From: Sinisalibacter lacisalsi
Lineage (GTDB): Bacteria; Pseudomonadota; Alphaproteobacteria; Rhodobacterales; Rhodobacteraceae
DNA length: 64,000 nt
NCBI RefSeq assembly: GCF_014640115.1
Contig: NZ_BMGI01000002.1
Location: 1-64,000, forward strand
Direction: 5' to 3'
The notes under the pieces were generated by a model. The model was not told the origin of the DNA and made no database searches. It saw only the letters and a program-made list of their open reading frames with translations. The position numbers and the translations under genes were made by a program. Numbering within the stretch: the first letter of the stretch is position 1; every line of letters starts with the position of its first letter. Shown here piece by piece: positions 53,697 through 62,618 of the stretch.

Positions 53697-53763
53697 GCGG
53701 TTTCCGTGCGGAAACCGCCCCGTTTTCCGCACGGAAAACGATCCGAATTCCGTACGGAATTCG
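53697..53763. repeat. Tandem array of three related perfect hairpins between dgt and argS
   Basis: Three near-perfect palindromes lie end to end. GCGGTTTCCG-TG-CGGAAACCGC is at 53697-53718, CGTTTTCCG-CA-CGGAAAACG at 53721-53740 and CGAATTCCG-TA-CGGAATTCG at 53744-53763. They share the frame N-TTCCG-NN-CGGAA-N, differing at compensated positions. Likely roles are transcription termination after dgt, a protein-binding array or a small repeat family. Confidence 0.85.
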
Positions 53764-53782
53764 CCGCCGTCCGCCCGGGGCG

Positions 53783-53810
53783 TTGACCTTCGCGGGGGGT
53801 GTGCTAGACC
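53783..53810 (+). promoter_or_regulatory. Putative argS promoter
   Basis: TTGACC (53783-53788) and TAGACC (53805-53810) are 16 bases apart, 28 bases before the argS start. The form TTGACC-TTCGCGGGG-GTGCTAGACC is typical of promoters in this bacterial group. Confidence 0.55.
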
Positions 53811-53837
53811 GCGCCTATCCCCGCAGAGGTGAGAAAG

Positions 53838-55559
53838 ATGAACCTGTTTGCCGATATTCGTGGCCTCGTGATCGTGGCGCTTGACGAGCTGGTGGCCGAG
53901 GGCGTGCTGCCCGCGGGCCTGGCCTACGATGCCGTGACGGTCGAGCCGCCGCGCGACGCCGCGCATGGCGACATGGCCACCAATGCCGCGATGGTGCTGG
54001 CCAAGCCCGCCGGCCGCAAGCCGCGCGACATCGCCGAGGCGCTGGCCGAAAAGCTGGTGGCCGACGCGCGCGTGGTGCTGGCTTCGGTGGCGGGGCCGGG
54101 GTTCATCAACATCGACCTTGCGCCGGATGTCTGGGCCGGGCTCGTTTCGGCCGTCCTGCAGGATGCCGAATACGGCCGCAGCGCGCTGGGGCAGGGGCAG
54201 AAGGTCAACGTCGAATACGTCTCGGCCAATCCGACCGGGCCGCTGCACGTCGGCCACACCCGGGGCGCGGTGTTCGGCGATGCGCTGGCGTCGCTGCTGG
54301 AATACGCCGGCCACGAGGTGACGCGGGAATACTACATCAACGACGGCGGCGCGCAGGTCGACGTGCTGGCGCGCTCGGCCTACGAGCGCTACCGCGAGGC
54401 ACTCGGTCACGCGCCGGAGATCGAGGAAGGACTCTATCCGGGCGATTATCTCGTGCCGGTGGGCGAGGCGCTGGCGGCGGAGGTGGGCGACCGGTGGCTC
54501 GACCAGCCCGAGGCGGTCTGGCTCGCCGAGCTGCGCGATTTCGCGATCGAGAAGATGATGGAGATGATCCGCGAGGATCTCGCCGCGCTCGGCGTGAAGA
54601 TGGATGTGTTCTTCTCCGAAAAGTCGCTCTACGGCACCGGGTTGATCGAGGCCGCGATCGAGAGCCTGCGCAGCAAGGGCCTGATCTACAAGGGCGTGCT
54701 GGAGCCGCCCAAGGGCAAGGTGCCGGAGGACTGGGAGCCGCGCGAGCAGACGCTGTTCCGGTCGACCGAACATGGCGACGACGTGGACCGGCCGATCATG
54801 AAGTCGGACGGAGCCTGGACCTATTTTGCCCCCGATATCGCCTATCATTACGACAAGATTTCAAGGGGTTACGACCAGCTGATCGACGTCTTCGGGGCCG
54901 ATCACGGCGGTTACGTGAAGCGCATGAAGGCGGCCGTGGCGGCGCTCAGCGACGGCCGCGTGCCGCTCGATATCAAGCTCACCCAACTGGTGAAGCTCTA
55001 CAAGAACGGCGAGCCGTTCAAGATGTCGAAGCGCGCGGGCAATTTCGTCACCCTGCGCGACGTGGTCGAGGCGGTGGGCAAGGACGTGACCCGCTTCCAC
55101 ATGCTCACCCGCAAGAACGACGCGCCGCTCGATTTCGACTTCGACAAGGTGCTGGAGCAGAGCCGCGACAACCCGGTGTTCTACGTGCAATACGCCTCCG
55201 CCCGGATCCACTCGGTGCTGCGCAAGGCGGCCGAATTGGGCGTGGAGCACGCCACCCTGCCGCGGGTCGAGGACGACGCCGAGCTGGCGGTGGCGAAAAA
55301 GCTCGCCGAATGGCCCCGCCTCGTCGAGATCGCCGCGCGCGGGCACGAACCGCACCGCATCGCCTTCTACCTCTACGATCTCGCCTCGGCCTTCCACGCG
55401 CTGTGGAACAAGGGCAATGATGCGGCCGGACTCAGATTTGTCCAGGAGGGTGACCGGGATGCAACAGCGGCGAAAATCCTGTTGCCGAAAGCCGTTTCCG
55501 TTGTGATTTCCGCAGGCCTTGGTATTCTTGGTGTCACCCCGGCCGAGGAGATGCGCTGA
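53838..55559 (+). CDS. argS: Arginyl-tRNA synthetase
   Basis: The 573-residue class I enzyme charges tRNA-Arg. The HIGH-type motif is [12 protein letters not shown] (near residue 137), with the preceding SANPTGPLH and [10 protein letters not shown]. The KMSK region reads [10 protein letters not shown] near 395, and the C-terminal anticodon-binding helices follow to MR. An N-terminal Add-1 domain (about 1-115) recognises the D loop. The frame opens three codons earlier; the ATG at 53838 fits the GAGGTGAGAAAG box. It is the first gene of a run argS-SPOR-nagZ-scpA-scpB. Confidence 0.97.
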   Translation: MNLFADIRGLVIVALDELVAEGVLPAGLAYDAVTVEPPRDAAHGDMATNAAMVLAKPAGRKPRDIAEALAEKLVADARVVLASVAGPGFINIDLAPDVWAGLVSAVLQDAEYGRSALGQGQKVNVEYVSANPTGPLHVGHTRGAVFGDALASLLEYAGHEVTREYYINDGGAQVDVLARSAYERYREALGHAPEIEEGLYPGDYLVPVGEALAAEVGDRWLDQPEAVWLAELRDFAIEKMMEMIREDLAALGVKMDVFFSEKSLYGTGLIEAAIESLRSKGLIYKGVLEPPKGKVPEDWEPREQTLFRSTEHGDDVDRPIMKSDGAWTYFAPDIAYHYDKISRGYDQLIDVFGADHGGYVKRMKAAVAALSDGRVPLDIKLTQLVKLYKNGEPFKMSKRAGNFVTLRDVVEAVGKDVTRFHMLTRKNDAPLDFDFDKVLEQSRDNPVFYVQYASARIHSVLRKAAELGVEHATLPRVEDDAELAVAKKLAEWPRLVEIAARGHEPHRIAFYLYDLASAFHALWNKGNDAAGLRFVQEGDRDATAAKILLPKAVSVVISAGLGILGVTPAEEMR

Positions 55560-55647
55560 CCACAAGGCGTGCACGGGCCGGAGTTCGAGGCAACACGAGA
55601 ACCGGCGGGAGCGCCCCGAACGCTTGAACGCCGGGCGGAGCAGGCAG

Positions 55648-56826
55648 ATGTCAGACGCACCTTGGAGCGGCAGCCATGCCGCCTACCCGCAGGAGTCCTA
55701 CCCCTACCAGCAGCACAGGCAGCACCGACCGGCACCGGGCCACTACGGCTCGCCCTACGTGCACCCCGCCCATGGCGGGCCGGCGCCCGAGCCGCGGTTT
55801 CACGACCAGCCGGCCCAGCCGGGCCCGGAGGGCGGCGATGGCGGCGCGCCCGAGGGTGTCGGTTCGGCGTTTGGCCGGGCGCTGCATGGCGTCGGGGCCC
55901 TGCTGTCGCTGGCGCTGATCGCCGGGCTTGCGGTCTGGGGCTACCAGCTGGCGATGCGCGACGTGACCGGGGTTCCGGTGGTGCGCGCTCTGGAAGGGCC
56001 GATGCGGATCCAGCCGGAAGAGCCGGGCGGGGTCGCGGCGGCGCACCAGGGGCTCGCGGTCAACACCGTTGCCGCCGAGGGGCAGGCGGAAGGCCCGGCC
56101 GACCAGGTGGCGCTGGCCCCCGGTCCGCTCGCGCTCGCCGAGGAGGATGCACCGGCGCGCGTCGGCGCGGCGGCGGCCGAGGTTTCGGCGCTGCGCGAGG
56201 CCGAGCGCGACGATGCACCCGAGCCCGATCTCGCCGCCGAAAACGTGTCGCTCTCCCCGACCGAAGCGATGGATGAAACCGACACCGACGATGCCACCGC
56301 CGCCGCGCTGGCGATGGCCGAGGCCGCCTCCGCCGGGGCGGCGCCGCTTTCGGGCGAGGAAACAGATCTCGCGATCGAGCCCGAGGCCGAAGCGCGCCTT
56401 GCCGCGGCCACGATCCCGGCCAGCGTGCCCGGCGTGTCGCGCAGTCCGCGCCCGGCGCCCCGGCCGAACGAGATCGTGGCCCGCGCCGCCGCCTCGCCGG
56501 TCGAGATCGCGCTGGCCTCGGCGAGCGCCGCCGCCGGTCGGTCGGTGCGCGAGGTCGATGCCGGGGCGGTGCCGGTGGGCACGCCGCTCGTCCAGCTTGG
56601 CGCCTACGAGAGCGCCGAGGTCGCCCGCGGCGAATGGCGCCGGATCGCGGGCCGGTTCCCCGATTTCCTCGACGGCAAGGACAGGGTGATCGAGAAGGCG
56701 CAATCGGGCGGCAAGACCTTCTACCGGCTGCGCGCGATGGGCTTCGAGGAAGTCGCCGATACCCGCCATTTCTGCGCCGCGCTTTCCGCGGGGCAGGCGG
56801 AATGTATCCCGGTCGTGACCCGGTGA
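55648..56826 (+). CDS. SPOR-domain cell envelope protein
   Basis: The 392-residue protein has a cytoplasmic Pro/His-rich part (1-75), one membrane helix (about 80-99, HGVGALLSLALIAGLAVWGY), a long acidic alanine-rich periplasmic part (about 110-300) and a C-terminal SPOR domain (about 312-392, PLVQLGAYESAEVARGEWRR to GQAECIPVV). SPOR domains bind denuded glycan at division sites. Its stop is overlapped by nagZ. A weak GCGGAGCAGGCAG box precedes the ATG at 55648. Confidence 0.88.
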   Translation: MSDAPWSGSHAAYPQESYPYQQHRQHRPAPGHYGSPYVHPAHGGPAPEPRFHDQPAQPGPEGGDGGAPEGVGSAFGRALHGVGALLSLALIAGLAVWGYQLAMRDVTGVPVVRALEGPMRIQPEEPGGVAAAHQGLAVNTVAAEGQAEGPADQVALAPGPLALAEEDAPARVGAAAAEVSALREAERDDAPEPDLAAENVSLSPTEAMDETDTDDATAAALAMAEAASAGAAPLSGEETDLAIEPEAEARLAAATIPASVPGVSRSPRPAPRPNEIVARAAASPVEIALASASAAAGRSVREVDAGAVPVGTPLVQLGAYESAEVARGEWRRIAGRFPDFLDGKDRVIEKAQSGGKTFYRLRAMGFEEVADTRHFCAALSAGQAECIPVVTR

Positions 56827-57827
56827 GCGGGCAGGGCGCCTTCATCTTCGGATGCGCCGGCCCCCGGCTCACGCGCGATGAGCGCGCCTTCTTCCGGACG
56901 ACGGCCCCCTGGGGCTTCATCCTGTTTTCGCGCAACGTCGAAGACCCCGAGCAACTGCGCTGGCTCACCACCGAGTTGCGCGAGGCGGCGGGGCGCGACG
57001 TGCCGATCTTCATCGACCAGGAGGGCGGGCGCGTGGCGCGGCTCACGCCGCCGCACTGGCGCGCCTGGCTCGCACCGCTCGACCAGGTGGCGCAGAACCG
57101 CCGCCACGCCGCGCGGGCGATGCAGATCCGCTACCGGCTGATCGCCGACGAGCTGCACCGCGTCGGGATCGACGGCAACTGCGCCCCGGTGCTCGACCTC
57201 GCCCAGCCCGACACCCACCCGATCCTGCGCAACCGCTGCTACGGCGACGACGTCGTGCAGGTGGCCGAGATCGCCGCCGCCGCCGCCGAGGGGCTGATTT
57301 CCGGCGGCGTGCTGCCGGTGATCAAGCATATCCCCGGACATGGCCGCGCCACCGCCGACAGCCACCTCGAACTGCCGCGGGTGACGGCGAAGGAAAAGGT
57401 GTTGCGGGTTTCGGATTTTCTCGCTTTCCAGGCGGTGGCCGGCCTGCCGATCGCGATGACGGCGCACGTGGTCTACGAGGCGATCGACCCCGACCGTCCG
57501 GCCACAACGTCGCCGCGCATGATCGAGATCATCCGCGAAACCATCGGCTTTTCGGGGCTGTTGATGAGCGACGACGTCTCGATGCAGGCCCTCAGCGGGT
57601 CGGTGGCCGCGCGCAGCCGCGCCGCGCTCGACGCCGGCTGCGACCTCGTCTTGCACTGCAATGGCGAGATCGCCGAGATGGAGGCGATCGCGAGCGAGGC
57701 GGGCGGCATGAGCCCGCCGGCGCAGGCCCGCGCCGATGCCGCGCTCGGCTGGCGCGCCGCCCCCGTCCCCGTTGACATTGCCGCGCTCGAAGCCGAGTTT
57801 GAGGCCCTGATGACCGGTGCGGTGTAG
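56823..57827 (+). CDS. nagZ: Beta-N-acetylhexosaminidase NagZ
   Basis: The 334-residue cytosolic glycoside hydrolase (GH3) removes GlcNAc from muropeptide 1,6-anhydroMurNAc in cell-wall recycling. The signature KHIPGHGRATADSHLELP near residue 160 holds the catalytic His and is followed by the nucleophile region GLLMSDDVSMQALSG. The FIDQEGGRVARL stretch near 62 is also typical. It starts with GTG inside the SPOR gene stop (GTGA). Confidence 0.95.
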   Translation: MSGQGAFIFGCAGPRLTRDERAFFRTTAPWGFILFSRNVEDPEQLRWLTTELREAAGRDVPIFIDQEGGRVARLTPPHWRAWLAPLDQVAQNRRHAARAMQIRYRLIADELHRVGIDGNCAPVLDLAQPDTHPILRNRCYGDDVVQVAEIAAAAAEGLISGGVLPVIKHIPGHGRATADSHLELPRVTAKEKVLRVSDFLAFQAVAGLPIAMTAHVVYEAIDPDRPATTSPRMIEIIRETIGFSGLLMSDDVSMQALSGSVAARSRAALDAGCDLVLHCNGEIAEMEAIASEAGGMSPPAQARADAALGWRAAPVPVDIAALEAEFEALMTGAV

Positions 57828-57836
57828 GGGCCTTCC

Positions 57837-58625
57837 GTGACGAACGACGATTTCCAGCCAGACGCGCTCAGCGTCAGCGAGCGGCTTGCCGCCGAGGCGT
57901 TGATCGTCGATGTCGACGGCTACGAGGGGCCGCTCGATCTCTTGCTGACCCTGGCGCGCACCCAGAAGGTCGATCTGCGCAAGGTGTCGGTGCTGGGGCT
58001 GGCCGAGCAATACCTCGCCTTCGTCGAAAAGGCGCGCGACCTGCGGCTCGAACTGGCGGCCGACTACCTCGTGATGGCGGCCTGGCTCGCTTTCCTGAAG
58101 TCGCGCCTGCTGTTGCCGCCCGACCCGTCGGAAGAGGGGCCGAGCGGCGAGGAACTGGCGGCGCACCTCGCCTTCCAGCTCGAACGCCTGCAGGCGATGC
58201 GCGACGTGGCCGCCCGGCTGATGGCGCGCGACCAGCTGGGGCGCGACTTCTTCGTGCGTGGTCTGCCCGAGGATGTCGCCCGGACCCGCCGGATCACCTA
58301 TACCGCCACGCTGATGGACCTGATGCAGGCCTATGCCCGGATCCGCACCAAGGACGAGTTTCGCCCCTACGTGATGGACCGCGACGCGGTGATGACGCTG
58401 GAACAGGCGCTCGACCGGATGCGCGGGCTGATCGGCTATGCCGGCGAGTGGACCGAGCTTTCCAGCTACATCCCCGAGGGCTGGGAGATCGACCCCGCCC
58501 GCCGCCGCTCGGCCACCGCCGCCACCTTCGCGGCCACCCTGCAACTGGCCAAGGAAGGCCAGATCGACATGCGCCAGGGCGAAACCTTCGCCCCGATCCA
58601 GATACGGAAACGACCTCATGGCTGA
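57837..58625 (+). CDS. scpA: Segregation and condensation protein A
   Basis: The 262-residue kleisin joins SMC heads with ScpB in chromosome condensation. The N-terminal YEGPLDLLLTLARTQKVDLRKVSVLGLAEQYLAF region (about 29-63) is diagnostic. The C-terminal winged helix is about 190-262. It starts with GTG at 57837, nine bases after the nagZ stop, and overlaps scpB by eight bases. SMC itself is not in the window. Confidence 0.95.
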   Translation: MTNDDFQPDALSVSERLAAEALIVDVDGYEGPLDLLLTLARTQKVDLRKVSVLGLAEQYLAFVEKARDLRLELAADYLVMAAWLAFLKSRLLLPPDPSEEGPSGEELAAHLAFQLERLQAMRDVAARLMARDQLGRDFFVRGLPEDVARTRRITYTATLMDLMQAYARIRTKDEFRPYVMDRDAVMTLEQALDRMRGLIGYAGEWTELSSYIPEGWEIDPARRRSATAATFAATLQLAKEGQIDMRQGETFAPIQIRKRPHG

Positions 58626-59277
58626 CGAAACCGCGCCGATGGAAGTGGAACAGAGCCTGTTCGAAGCCCCGCCGATGGGCGAGCAGGAGCGCATGGTAGA
58701 GGCGATCCTGTTTGCATCCGCCGAGCCGGTGAGCGTGGCCGAACTGGCGGCGCGGATGCCGCATGGCGCCGATCCGGCCGAGGCGCTGGTGCACCTGCGC
58801 CGCCGCTACGAGGGCCGCGGCGTGCAGGTCGTGAAGGTCGGCGACGCCTGGGCGATCCGAACCGCACCCGACCTCGGCTTCCTGATGCAGAAGGAAACGG
58901 TGGAAACCCGCAAGCTCAGCCGCGCCGCGATCGAGACGCTGGCGATCGTGGCCTATCACCAGCCGGTGACGCGGGCCGAGATCGAGGAGATCCGGGGGGT
59001 CAGCGTGTCGCGCGGCACCGTCGACCAGTTGCTCGAACTGGAGTGGATCCGCTTCGGGCGGCGGCGGATGACACCGGGCCACCCGGTCACCTTCGTGGTG
59101 ACGCAAGGCTTCCTCGACCATTTCGGGCTCGAGTCGGCGCGCGACCTGCCGGGGCTGAAGGAACTGCGCGCCGCCGGGTTGCTCGACAACCGCCCACCCC
59201 CCGGCGCCGGGCTGGGCGAGGAGGACGACGAGAGCGAGGCGGAGGACGAAGGGCAATCGGAGCTTTTCGAGGATTGA
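58618..59277 (+). CDS. scpB: Segregation and condensation protein B
   Basis: The 219-residue protein has two winged-helix domains that dimerise and bind ScpA. The motifs are MVEAILFASAEPVSVAELA near residue 26, LSRAAIETLAIVAYHQPVTRAEIEEIRGV near 100, and EWIRFGRRRMTPGHPVTF near 141. An acidic tail (GEEDDESEAEDEG) closes it. The ATG at 58618 lies within the scpA end. In related genomes tatA is expected next; here a small basic protein follows. Confidence 0.95.
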   Translation: MADETAPMEVEQSLFEAPPMGEQERMVEAILFASAEPVSVAELAARMPHGADPAEALVHLRRRYEGRGVQVVKVGDAWAIRTAPDLGFLMQKETVETRKLSRAAIETLAIVAYHQPVTRAEIEEIRGVSVSRGTVDQLLELEWIRFGRRRMTPGHPVTFVVTQGFLDHFGLESARDLPGLKELRAAGLLDNRPPPGAGLGEEDDESEAEDEGQSELFED

Positions 59278-59358
59278 CGCGCGGCATCGCCGCGCGCGCG
59301 GCGGTGGCTTGGGGCGGCGGCGAATATCTGCTAGGATCGTGAAAACGACGAGGCAGGC

Positions 59359-59592
59359 ATGAACATCGAACGCATTATTTCCATGGTCCTGCGCCGGGTG
59401 ATGGGCCGGGCGATCAACCGCGGGGTTGACGCCGGGATCGACATGGCGGCGCGGCGCAAGCGCGGCGGGCAGGGCGAGGCGGATACGCCCGAGGCACAGA
59501 TGACCCCCGAGGAGCGCCAGCGCGCCAAGGCTGCCAAGCAGGCCGCGCGGCGCGCCCGCAAGGCCGCGCGCCTGACCCGCCGGATGCGCTGA
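59359..59592 (+). CDS. Small basic hypothetical protein
   Basis: The 77-residue protein starts MNIERIISMVLRRVMGRAINRG, an amphipathic helix, and ends in an arginine and lysine-rich stretch (AKQAARRARKAARLTRR). It resembles small conserved proteins I have seen in Rhodobacterales, without a known role. It may bind nucleic acid or membrane. An AGGCAGGC box precedes the ATG. It lies 81 bases after scpB and convergent with dcd. Confidence 0.7.
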   Translation: MNIERIISMVLRRVMGRAINRGVDAGIDMAARRKRGGQGEADTPEAQMTPEERQRAKAAKQAARRARKAARLTRRMR

Positions 59593-59653
59593 CCGGGGTG
59601 CCCCGATCACGGTGCGGGGGGCGTGACCTCGCGCCACGCAACGCGACGGCGGC

Positions 59654-60745
59654 TCAGCCTTCGACGGGCTTGAAATGCTTGGAAAGTTTCAGGCCCTGGC
59701 CTTGGTAATTCGACTTGATCCCCTCGCCATAGAGGGTTTCGGGGATCTCGGCCATCTGTTCGTAGACCAGCCGCCCCACCACCTGGCCGTGTTCGAGCAC
59801 GAAGGGGGCCTCGTGGCAGCGCACTTCCAGCACCCCGCGCGAGCCCGCGCCGCCGGCGGCGTCATGGCCGAAGCCGGGATCGAAGAAGCCGGCGTAATGC
59901 ACCCGGAACTCGCCCACCATCGCGAGGTAGGGGGCCATCTCGGCGGCGCAATCGGGCGGGATATGCACCGCCTCCCGGCTGACGAGGATGTAGAACGCCC
60001 CCGGATCGAGGATGATCCGGCCCGCGGTGGTGCGGATCGGTTCCCAGTAATCCCCCGGCTCGTAATAGCCGATGCGGTCGAGGTCGATCACGCCGGCATG
60101 CGGCTTGGCGCGGTAGCCGACGAGGTCGCCCTCGCGCGGCTTGAGATCGACCGAGAAGGCCAGCCCGTGGTCGATCACCGCCGGGCCGTCGACCAGCCGG
60201 TGGGCGCGGTGGCGCGCCTCGAGCGTGTCGTCGCTCAGCACCGCCTTGCCGGCGCGGAACCGAAGCTGGTTGAGCCGCATTCCCGGGCGGACCAGCACCG
60301 AAAAGCTTTGCGGGCAGATCTCGGCGTAGAGCGGACCGTGGTAGCCCGGGCCGACGCGGTCGAACTCGACGCCGGAATCGGCGATCAGGCGGGTCAGCAG
60401 GTCGAGCCGGCCGGTCGAGCTCTTCGCGTTCGCCACCGCCTGGATGCCCTCGGGCAGCGCCAGCCGCTCCATCAGCGGCACGACATAGACCGCGCCCTTT
60501 TCCAGCACTGCGCCGTCGGTCAGGTCGATCCGGTGCATTTCGAACTCGGATAGCCGGTCTTTCACCCGCGCGCCCTCGCCCGCGAGGAAGGAGGCGCGCA
60601 CGCGGTAGGCGACGGTGCCGAGACGAAGGTCGAGCGAGGCGGGCTGGATCTGGTCGGGCAGCACCGCGGGCTCGGCGGCGATGATATTGGCGGCGACCAT
60701 GGCGCGCAGGGTCTGGCCGGGAAGAACGCCGGTGCCGGGGATCAT
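59654..60745 (-). CDS. dcd: 2'-deoxycytidine 5'-triphosphate deaminase, long two-domain form
   Basis: The 363-residue enzyme belongs to the dCTP deaminase/dUTPase fold family. It is about twice the length of E. coli Dcd (193 residues) and looks like two similar beta-folds in tandem. PASLDLRLGTVAYRVRASFL near residue 36 and KSSTGRLDLLTRLIADSG near 108 lie in the first half, and VGYRAKPHAGVIDLD near 211 and RCHEAPFVLEHGQVVGRLVYEQM near 310 in the second. It makes dUTP for thymidylate synthesis. Long forms are usual in alphaproteobacteria. The gene is followed upstream by tRNA-Pro on the same strand. Confidence 0.88.
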   Translation of the reverse strand: MIPGTGVLPGQTLRAMVAANIIAAEPAVLPDQIQPASLDLRLGTVAYRVRASFLAGEGARVKDRLSEFEMHRIDLTDGAVLEKGAVYVVPLMERLALPEGIQAVANAKSSTGRLDLLTRLIADSGVEFDRVGPGYHGPLYAEICPQSFSVLVRPGMRLNQLRFRAGKAVLSDDTLEARHRAHRLVDGPAVIDHGLAFSVDLKPREGDLVGYRAKPHAGVIDLDRIGYYEPGDYWEPIRTTAGRIILDPGAFYILVSREAVHIPPDCAAEMAPYLAMVGEFRVHYAGFFDPGFGHDAAGGAGSRGVLEVRCHEAPFVLEHGQVVGRLVYEQMAEIPETLYGEGIKSNYQGQGLKLSKHFKPVEG

Positions 60746-60782
60746 GAGGGCCTCCGGTTGGGTGCTGGGGGAGAGAATGCGA

Positions 60783-60859
60783 TGGTCGGGCTAGCAGGAC
60801 TTGAACCTGCGACCTTCCGTCCCCCAGACGGACGCGCTACCAGACTGCGCCATAGCCCG
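60783..60859 (-). tRNA. tRNA-Pro (anticodon GGG)
   Basis: The reverse strand folds as a tRNA: acceptor CGGGCTA with TAGCCCG, D arm GCGC with GTAGCGC, anticodon stem TCCGT/ACGGA with loop CTGGGGG, T arm CAGGTTCAAGTCCTG, discriminator A and encoded CCA. The GGG anticodon reads CCC/CCU. Confidence 0.95.
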
Positions 60860-60921
60860 ACGTGACGCTCTACATAGCGTTTTTGCCAGCAGGGGCAAGC
60901 GGGAATACACATGAATCCGAC

Positions 60922-62157
60922 CTAAATCCCGCTCGAACCGGTGCCATCTTCGCGCATCCTCTGGGCGATTTCATCGAGCCGGTCGCTGAGGGCGCGCAGG
61001 TTGGCAACCGCAAGCCCGGCGCGCGAGGCGCGGGCCGCGCGCAGACGGGCCGCGATCAGGGGCGCGTCGGGCGCGAAGGCGTCGTCGTCCGGGTCGGGGC
61101 CGATCGCGGGCATCACCAGGGCCGGGCGCGGGGCGGCCGGTAGAGCGGCGGCCTCCGGGGTGGGCTCCGGTGACGCGTCCGGCGCGGCTTGCGTGCCCTG
61201 CGGTGTGGTCTCCGGCGCGGCGGGTTCGGCCGGCTCGTGGGTGTCGGGTTCCGCCTCGTGGGCGGCGAATTCCAGCGCCTCGGGGCTCGACATCGGATCG
61301 GCCGGGTCGGGCTCCTCCGCCGAAGCAGCGACCTCGTGAGTGTCCTGCGCGCGCGCGCCCTCGGGTTCGGCTTCCGCCTCATCCGTGGCGGGCTCGGCGT
61401 CGTGGGCGGCGAATTCCAGTGCGTCGGGGCTCGAAACCGGATCGGCCGGGTCGGACTCTTCCGCCGAAGCGGCGGCATCGTGGGCGTCCTTCGTGCGCGC
61501 GTCTTCGGGTTCGGCTTCCGGTTCTTGCGCGGCGGGTGGCGCGCGGAACATGTTCGCCTCGGTATCCTCCGCCAGCGGCTCGGTCGGCTCGGCATCCGTC
61601 GGGGGTGCCGCCGGTTCGCGGTCGGCGCTTTCGCCCTCGCCTGACGGCGGCGCGGGCGTCGGGTCCGGCGCGTCGGCCGTGGGCTCGGAGGGGTCCGCTT
61701 GCCCGGTTTCGGCCTCGGGCGTTGCCCCGGGCGCTTCGGCGAAGATGCCGCTGTCATACCACGGGGCGTCGCCCTGGTCCGCTTCCGGCTCGGCGGGCTT
61801 CGGCTCGGTTCCCGCTTCCCGCCGGTCCGAGAGATCGACGACGTTGTCGGGGGTCACGTCCCTGGTGTCGGCGGCGAGATCGAGCGCGGGCGACATCTCG
61901 GCGACGTGGCGCACGCCCTTTTCGCGCAGCAGTTTCTGCACCCCGCGGATCGTCATCCCGTCTTCGTGCAGGAGCTTGCGGATACCGCCGAGCAATTCCA
62001 TGTCGGCGGGCCGGTAGTAGCGCCGCCCACCGGCGCGCTTGACCGGTTTGACCTGGCTGAACCGGCTTTCCCAGAACCGCAGCACATGCGTGGGCACCCC
62101 CAGCCATTCGGCGACTTCGCTGATCGTGCGGAAGGCCTCGGGGGATTTCTGGTCCAT
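60922..62157 (-). CDS. MerR-family regulator with long acidic, internally duplicated tail
   Basis: The 411-residue protein has a MerR winged-helix DNA-binding head (about 9-80, [22 protein letters not shown] then [12 protein letters not shown]). A very long Pro/Glu/Ala/Asp-rich region follows to about 370, and then a short helix ([30 protein letters not shown]). Two copies of a 46-residue unit (about 214-259 and 262-307; EAEPEDAR to [12 protein letters not shown]) sit in the tail. The MerR-ihfA-fabH-plsX order is typical. The ligand is unknown. Homologues with shorter tails are usual, so the duplication may be recent. Confidence 0.88.
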   Translation of the reverse strand: MDQKSPEAFRTISEVAEWLGVPTHVLRFWESRFSQVKPVKRAGGRRYYRPADMELLGGIRKLLHEDGMTIRGVQKLLREKGVRHVAEMSPALDLAADTRDVTPDNVVDLSDRREAGTEPKPAEPEADQGDAPWYDSGIFAEAPGATPEAETGQADPSEPTADAPDPTPAPPSGEGESADREPAAPPTDAEPTEPLAEDTEANMFRAPPAAQEPEAEPEDARTKDAHDAAASAEESDPADPVSSPDALEFAAHDAEPATDEAEAEPEGARAQDTHEVAASAEEPDPADPMSSPEALEFAAHEAEPDTHEPAEPAAPETTPQGTQAAPDASPEPTPEAAALPAAPRPALVMPAIGPDPDDDAFAPDAPLIAARLRAARASRAGLAVANLRALSDRLDEIAQRMREDGTGSSGI

Positions 62158-62210
62158 GGTTGCGCCTGTTTTTCGTTGCTCTGCCCGGGGCTTCGCCCGG
62201 TGCGGGCGGT

Positions 62211-62513
62211 TCAGCCCTTGTTGCCCGCCGCGACCCTGTCTTTCATCAGGTGCGAGGGGCGGAAGGTCAGCACCCGCCGCGGCAGGATCGGCACTTCTTC
62301 GCCGGTCTTCGGGTTGCGGCCCACGCGGGCGGCCTTGTCACGCACCGAAAAGGTGCCGAAAGACGAGATTTTCACCGTTTCGCCGCGCACGAGGGCATCG
62401 GACATATGGCCGAGCACGCTTTCGACGAGTTGCGCGCTCTCATTACGGGAAAGCCCGACTTCGCGAAACACCGCTTCGCTGAGGTCCATGCGGGTCAGTG
62501 TCTTGTCGCTCAT
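62211..62513 (-). CDS. ihfA: Integration host factor subunit alpha
   Basis: The 100-residue DNA-bending protein pairs with IhfB. The HU fold is clear, with the IHF-alpha marks [20 protein letters not shown] near the N-terminus, [21 protein letters not shown] and [17 protein letters not shown] near the end. The frame opens 11 codons earlier; the ATG at 62513 is the family start. It lies between fabH and the MerR gene on the same strand. Confidence 0.95.
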   Translation of the reverse strand: MSDKTLTRMDLSEAVFREVGLSRNESAQLVESVLGHMSDALVRGETVKISSFGTFSVRDKAARVGRNPKTGEEVPILPRRVLTFRPSHLMKDRVAAGNKG

Positions 62514-62618
62514 TCGGTCCCCCCGGTTTTGGCTTGGAGGCAGCATGGGCGCACATGGTTTTCAAGTCAAGATCAACGGTTTGGCACTTGGGTTTGATCC
62601 GGGGCGGGATGCGGCGCG

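Noticed and set aside
53697-53763. Hairpin array considered as a tiny CRISPR
   Set aside because: There are no direct repeats with unique spacers of similar length; the units are adjacent palindromes with variable stems.
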